Positions 59,571-64,000 of a stretch of DNA of 64,000 bases are shown here, piece after piece; positions within the stretch are counted from its first letter, which is position 1; every line of letters begins with the position of its first letter. A program made the translations under genes and the position numbers. The notes under the pieces were generated by a model that was not told the DNA's origin, ran no database searches, and saw only the letters and a program-made list of their open reading frames with translations. The DNA is taken from NCBI GenBank assembly GCA_033239005.1, contig BSQZ01000026.1, positions 4,796,001-4,860,000 of the forward strand, written 5' to 3'. The stretch is from Lamellibrachia satsuma (Eukaryota > Annelida > Polychaeta > Sabellida > Siboglinidae).

Positions 59571-59641
59571 ATGATGGGCTTTGCTGGCAATGGTAAATAC
59601 ACTTCCGACTTTAACCGAAACAGAAAGTCTCACGATCTCAC

Positions 59642-59721
59642 CTGATTTTTGATGTCATCCTTGATGGCTTCCGAGTCAGTCCGATACTTGCATGACATGC
59701 AGGTGGCTGTAGCAAACGACC
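59642..59721 (-). CDS. SIRT1: SIRT1 orthologue, exon with first zinc Cys pair
   Basis: An 80-bp exon between ttgttttag and gtgaga. Spliced to the upstream exon it gives CHGSFATATCMSCKYRTDSE then AIKDDIKNQ. CMSC supplies two of the four zinc-ligating Cys. The His of CHG just upstream is the catalytic base of all sirtuins. Confidence 0.95.
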
Positions 59722-60361
59722 CTAAAACAACAGTTAAATTTGTGGCATCAATACACATCAGCAATCATTCAATTTACAAGTTGGAACACAACAAGAAAGT
59801 TCTATAAGTACCTGATTTTCCAATGAGACAAAATATATTAAAACTGGCACTGGTATATTAGGAATTTACTGATACATAAACTTCATTAGTCCACATTTAT
59901 ACCACTGGCACACTGTGAATTGCATCTCATGTAATCATCCAAGATGGTGGCATCGTGGTGGAATAGCACAAGTAATCAGACAAGGTGGTAGTCTGCATCT
60001 AATTATTTCTGCTACTCTGCGACGATCACGTCGGGAAATGTACGCAGATTGCAAATGTACCATTTTATGTTTATTTCACATGCCTAATGTTTTAGGCAAA
60101 GTTCGGGACTGCGTTCTCTATTATCGCAGTCAGTTAGTATTCTGTCTTAAAACAATTTAAATATTCACCTGTCATTTTGTATGCGTCAAAACGTAAATAA
60201 TAGTTCTGGCATCATCGCACGTACCATTTTGCATGTGATGATTTCATCATAAAGTAAACATATTGGATGCGTGTGCAATAATAACATAAATTACTGGCCT
60301 TATGCCCAAATAAGAGCTATTCTGAGAGACAAGAGGAGGCTGAAATATGTGGTGAACCTAC
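59722..60361 (-). other. SIRT1 intron
   Basis: AT-rich. One 81-codon plus-strand ORF (59915-60160) is without support. Confidence 0.7.
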
Positions 60362-60509
60362 CGTGACACTGTATGATGTTGGTCAAGCCTGCTGCCTGCT
60401 CCAATGTGTCAATGTTCTGCGTGTAGTTACGCAGCAGCTTGTTGTGATCCTCTATTAATTTGATGAAGTGATGACTCAACGACGGCTTGAACTGGCCCGG
60501 GTAGATTTC
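60362..60509 (-). CDS. SIRT1: SIRT1 orthologue, exon with catalytic TQNIDTLE...CH
   Basis: A 148-bp exon, acceptor gcattacag, donor gtaggt. It encodes [20 protein letters not shown] then [19 protein letters not shown] and NIIQCH. TQNID (Gln, Asn, Asp contacting the nicotinamide ribose) and the catalytic His are intact, so the encoded deacetylase should be active. Confidence 0.96.
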
Positions 60510-60784
60510 CTGTAATGCGCAAACAATACTTCTGAAATTTTACTTTGATCAACAGGTCTATTTTAACATATCATCAACTCGATTTTTAACTAACCATGTT
60601 TGGTATAATTTTGCATGTTTCCACTTTCCACTTAAACGATTACAACTGACCTCTTAGATTCCTCGTCATGATTTCCAGTAACATTTAATTAGGTATTCTA
60701 ACCTTAAGATATTTGCACAACAGTGATGTCTTGAAATTTTCCAAACATAACCACAGAGACATTCAGTCTTGTTATTGCACGCAC

Positions 60785-60937
60785 CTTTGCGAACTTGAAG
60801 AAAGGTCTTGGGTTCTTCTTGAAGTACTCTATATCAAACATGGCCTGTGGATCAGGCAGGTCTGGATATTCCATGGCGAGTCTTGCATAAACACCATCCC
60901 GGGACCGAAAGTCAGGGATGCCACACGAGACAGACAC
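60785..60937 (-). CDS. SIRT1: SIRT1 orthologue, exon with GIPDFRS motif (most upstream seen)
   Basis: A 153-bp, 51-codon exon, acceptor tgcaatgcag, donor gtgcgt. It encodes VSVSCGIPDFRSRDGVYARL, then AMEYPDLPDPQAMFDIEYF and RPFFKFAK. It begins right after the GAG half of the NAD-binding motif GAGVSVSCGIPDFRS; the preceding exon(s) with GAG and the N-terminal domain were searched for in 60938-64000 and not found. SIRT1 is an NAD-dependent protein deacetylase of nucleus and cytoplasm acting on histones and transcription factors. The six exons here join without a frame break into 475 codons. Confidence 0.96.
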
Positions 60938-61259
60938 CTGCATTGCAAGTAGCAAACAAGAAATTAATTGAAGTGTACAGGAAAAAAACACTTTAAACCA
61001 TTACTATTGCTCAACCTCATGAACTAGCGGTGGTAATAAAAACCGTGATGTTATAATAATAGTACAAGTTCTTCATATAGCGCTTTTTTTGGGAAAATAA
61101 TTACCAATCAAAGTGCTTCATGTAATTAATTTTTTCTAAATATTCAATAAATGAAATGAAATGTTGCTTATATGTAAACTTGTAGACTAAAAGCTCAAGG
61201 TATTCAATAAATTAAGCTGAAACATAAAATATATAGAGTGTCAAAATACAGTTTCAAGC
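60938..61259. other. Non-coding, LINE-type tail motif
   Basis: Presumed SIRT1 intron. 'ataataatagtacaag ... atagcgc' at 61045-61085, followed by 'aaagtgcttcatg', resembles the (taa)n tails at 18361 and 23300. Confidence 0.4.
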
Positions 61260-61840
61260 AACGAAATTAATATCCAATACTGTAAAATAGAAAGTAATAT
61301 CTCTTATATGCGAAAAGAAGTGTTTGTATCTCTGTCCGATCTTTTTCTTTGACATTATCACTTTGAGGAGTGTGGTGTCGTGTGCTGATCATAAAGCGCA
61401 TGTGGGCACGTAGCACACAGTTGAGGTAGTCCGGGGCTAAGCCATGCATAATCTTGAATATGTACGTGCATATCTTGAGGATGACTCGCATCCTGATCGG
61501 CAGCCAATGCAGTGATTGAAGAATTGGTGTAATATGTTCTTTTCGTCTGACGTGGTTAATAAGTCATGCGGCTGAGTTCTGCACTCGCTGAAGGCGATTG
61601 AATTGTCCATCGGTCAATCCACCAAAAGGTGCATTGCAGAAATTAAGGCAGTTCAGAACAAGACTGTGTATCGCAGCATGGCACGCGTCTTGCGTCAGCA
61701 GGTGACGAATTCTGCCGATCAGGGGCAGATGGTAGTAGGCCAAAGAACAGCAACTGGAGACAAGGCGGTCTAACTGCATGTGTCGGTTGAAGTAGCAGTA
61801 AGTCCAGGTAGTTCTAAGCTGGGGCTGTCGTAAACATGTA
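61260..61840 (-). mobile_element. LINE C-terminal relic (CR1/L2-like)
   Basis: The minus strand reads QLDRLVSSCCSLAYYHLPLI, then RIRHLLTQDACHAAIHSLVL, LNFCNAPFGGLTDGQFNRLQ and RVQNSAA. After a frame break it reads MRVILKICTYIFKIMHGLAP and DYLNCVL. This is the classic post-catalytic part of L2/CR1-type reverse transcriptase ORFs. No catalytic domain. Confidence 0.85.
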
Positions 61841-62034
61841 GATTATGTGGTCATTGCAGCACTATAAACTCGGTTTTGTCATTGTTGGTGAGACACGGCA
61901 GCTTGGTGTGACTTTTTTGTTATTTGCATAGTTAGCGAATTTTTGTCAGGCCAATCTGTAGAGTGGGTCGTACTGAGCAAAAAATATTTAAAACTTTTTT
62001 TGCCAGATCCCCCATTTCCATGGTAAAAAAAAAA

Positions 62035-62760
62035 TGTCCACCATTTTGAACAAATATTGGCAAATTTGGAAACAATGCCATGTTTTATTGAACAAAGATA
62101 TCATTATAATTCTTGCAGAATCACATTCAGTATGCAGTCTATTACACAGCCACCAGAAAATAATTGTGTTATTTTTTTGTAACTTCTGAAAAATATACTT
62201 ATTTTTTGGAAAATATACTTTTATAACTTTCAAACTTTTGTTTATTTTTATAATATAATCCGGTGGCTGTGCAGAGAAGAATAAGCTGGATATAACATTC
62301 CAAACCTTATGGAGCTAGCATAATTAATTCCAGAGATATCCTTCTTCCAAATGTGAAAAACATGGTTTTGAGAAAACGGCTGTCAAACAAAAATTTTTTT
62401 GTAACTTTTAAAGTATTTGTTATTTAGAACTTTCTTTTGGCAAGTTTTTAGAGATAATTAAGTTGAATACAGCAATCAAACCGTTATAACGATGGCGTAA
62501 TTACTTCCAGAGATATATTACATGCAAGTGTGACACAAGAAACATATCAAATGGTTGCCACTTTGGACAAACATTGGAAAATTGAAAATCAAAGCCATAT
62601 TTTATTAAAAAAGATATTCTAATTTTTACACAACCTACTTCAGTATACACTGTTACACAGCTACCAGAAAACATTTCTAAAAGTTTTTTATTACAAAAAA
62701 GATAGTTATTTTTGGCAACAAATATTTAAATAACTTTCAAACCTTTTATTATTTTTATAA
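62035..62760. repeat. Diverged direct repeat, about 520-bp offset
   Basis: 62035-62260 and 62553-62760 share an order of short matches ('gccatnttttatt', 'acacagc.accagaaaa', 'ataactttcaaac.ttt.tttatttttataat'). An old tandem duplication; no gene. Confidence 0.65.
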
Positions 62761-63864
62761 TGTTTTCGTCCTCACTAGCAGCCTTTACTTCAGCAGAGCT
62801 AGTTTGCTATTGCTGGCACTCTGCGGCTGGCCCCTTCCTTGTCAATCGCATAACAAATCGCCCTGTCAGACTTGCCGATAACAACGTCGACGAAATGGCA
62901 CCCGTAGCTGTCACAGGCTTCAACGCAGATTTGCGTTCGCCTGGCCTGCCCAAACCGATAACGCGTAGCATGTTTTGGTCGTTTTGTTTTACTGAAACGG
63001 TCGTTTTTAATATTTTTATCCGGTGACAAGTTGATCGATGGATCTGACAGCCACCATTATTGTTTATAGTCGTAGTAGCAACATGTTGCATCATGGGGAA
63101 ATTCACAATGTTCGACCGGAATGTCATGAGGTGTGAGGTATTTGCATATGACGTGAACAAATACGAATACTTTATTAGGCAATTCTCGGCAGTTTAGGGG
63201 GAATATTTAACGAGAGAATCAGGTCGGATTTGACGGATTTTTTTACAATAAAATTAATTTCAAGTTGTTGCTATTTCCATGTATAAATATTATTCAACTT
63301 TGCACTGTTGAAATAAACACGTTTCTGTCATAAAACGTGGCTTTTGTATGATGCCTATCATTGGTAAGTCTTTGTTTTTGTCAAATGAACCGAGACTAAT
63401 GGAACATTTGGTGATTTTCCGCGAGCCATTGCATGCCGGAAAACGCTGCCATTCTAACATGGCGCATATCACGGGAAAGCCCCATTTTCACTCTGTATGA
63501 TGGTATGAACAGTTTTAAAATGTGCCCGGAGGTATCCGAATAATTCCGACTATAAATGACCGCCTTTGAACCATCTCAGCGACAAAGGAATGGGGAATGC
63601 CACGACGATTCGCCGGACATCATCACGTGATGTCGGATTCCCTCAAATCAAGCGCTCTAATTGGTTGTAATACTAATTTCCATCCTTTGACGTCAGCTTG
63701 AAATACCAGCTACTTTCGATTCGATCGACTTTTTTATCCCATGAGTTTCGTTCATTTATATCGCTTTGTAAAACGAAATTATGCCGTTTGGTCGAAAGTG
63801 AGTGGGCGGTTACGGTACTGGGAGGCAGCGAAAGCTTGCATCGTTGCAGTTAGCACGCGATGCG
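62761..63864. other. Non-coding stretch
   Basis: Overlapping ORFs on both strands at 62760-63160 are unrecognised. No tRNA or SINE seen. Confidence 0.4.
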
Positions 63865-63930
63865 ATGGCATCGAGGGTTGAATTCGCCAATGAACCTGCG
63901 GCGACAACTTTGTCTTCTTCGACCAGGGTG
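63865..63930 (+). CDS. Weak candidate first coding exon of a plus-strand gene
   Basis: An ATG at 63865 opens MASRVEFANEPAATTLSSST then RVP, before a possible donor (cca/gtgaga). The region just upstream is relatively CpG-containing. If real, the gene runs off the window, divergent from SIRT1. No family recognised. Confidence 0.2.
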
Positions 63931-64000
63931 CCAGTGAGAATGGCACGCAGTGTAAATTTAATTCTGATATTTCATATGTTCACTATGATTCAGATTTATA

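Larger units (their letters stand above)
57964..59641 (-). other. SIRT1 intron with repeats
   Basis: The largest intron seen in this gene. It contains a CA/CG microsatellite (58380-58412), a dispersed repeat (58955-59060) and a 49-bp minisatellite (59187-59570). No other gene found in it. Confidence 0.7.

Noticed and set aside
60938..64000. Search for the upstream SIRT1 exon with the GAG motif
   Set aside because: No minus-strand frame with an LTGAG-type end and a phase 0 donor was found; it presumably lies outside the window.

Overview
The window looks like nuclear DNA of an invertebrate animal. Genes are split by GT-AG introns. The sequence is AT-rich and crowded with non-LTR retrotransposon fossils (CR1/L2-like, PHD-finger and RTE-like), hAT DNA transposons, tRNA-derived SINEs and minisatellites. 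The one gene I recognise firmly is a sirtuin of the SIRT1 class. A short TTAGGG-type telomeric tract fits a metazoan outside arthropods and nematodes. A lophotrochozoan or invertebrate deuterostome is plausible, but the species cannot be named from this sequence.

Layout. Bases 1-20480 hold a tandem segmental duplication: block A (about 1590-7655) is repeated at 12005-17930, and block B (about 8868-10838) is repeated, more diverged, at 18424-20476. Block A carries a direct repeat of its own (1294-2920 and 3126-4750) containing LINE 3' ends. It also carries two in-phase exons of an unrecognised gene, here called gene X (5143-5232 + 6776-6941; second copy 15534-15623 + 17169-17341), and opposite-strand open exons. 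Between the two duplicons lie a LINE relic, a SINE and a decayed TIR-domain fragment (11575-11960, minus). Bases 20480-26850 are non-coding with LINE relics, a 28/36-bp minisatellite and a 1.2-kb tandem duplication.

From 28584 to 36344 on the minus strand lie further gene X exons. Their exon 2 is a third, inverted copy of the block A exon and is frameshifted. They are interrupted by a CR1-like LINE with a long open reverse transcriptase frame (27095-28325), a SINE, a 27-bp minisatellite, a PHD-finger/endonuclease LINE relic (31250-32723), and a putative 1.4-kb terminal-inverted-repeat element nested in a hairpin-rich minisatellite (33353-35150). Bases 37200-55750 are mostly non-coding, with three hAT-related segments (39794-40430; 41724-42417 with an exact 8-bp target duplication; 42468-43480), a possible secretory first exon (44840-44942), more minisatellites, a SINE and LINE scraps.

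Bases 55758-60937 (minus) carry six exons of the SIRT1 orthologue. They join in phase for 475 codons plus a stop, from the second half of the GAG-VSVSCG NAD-binding motif to the acidic C-terminus. Its 5' exons were not found and probably lie past the right edge or beyond a large intron. The rest of the right end is repeats plus one weak candidate first exon on the plus strand (63865-63930).

No operon-like or defence-island system is present. The most unusual material is the duplicated and decaying gene X locus with the TIR fragment, and the repeat structures.
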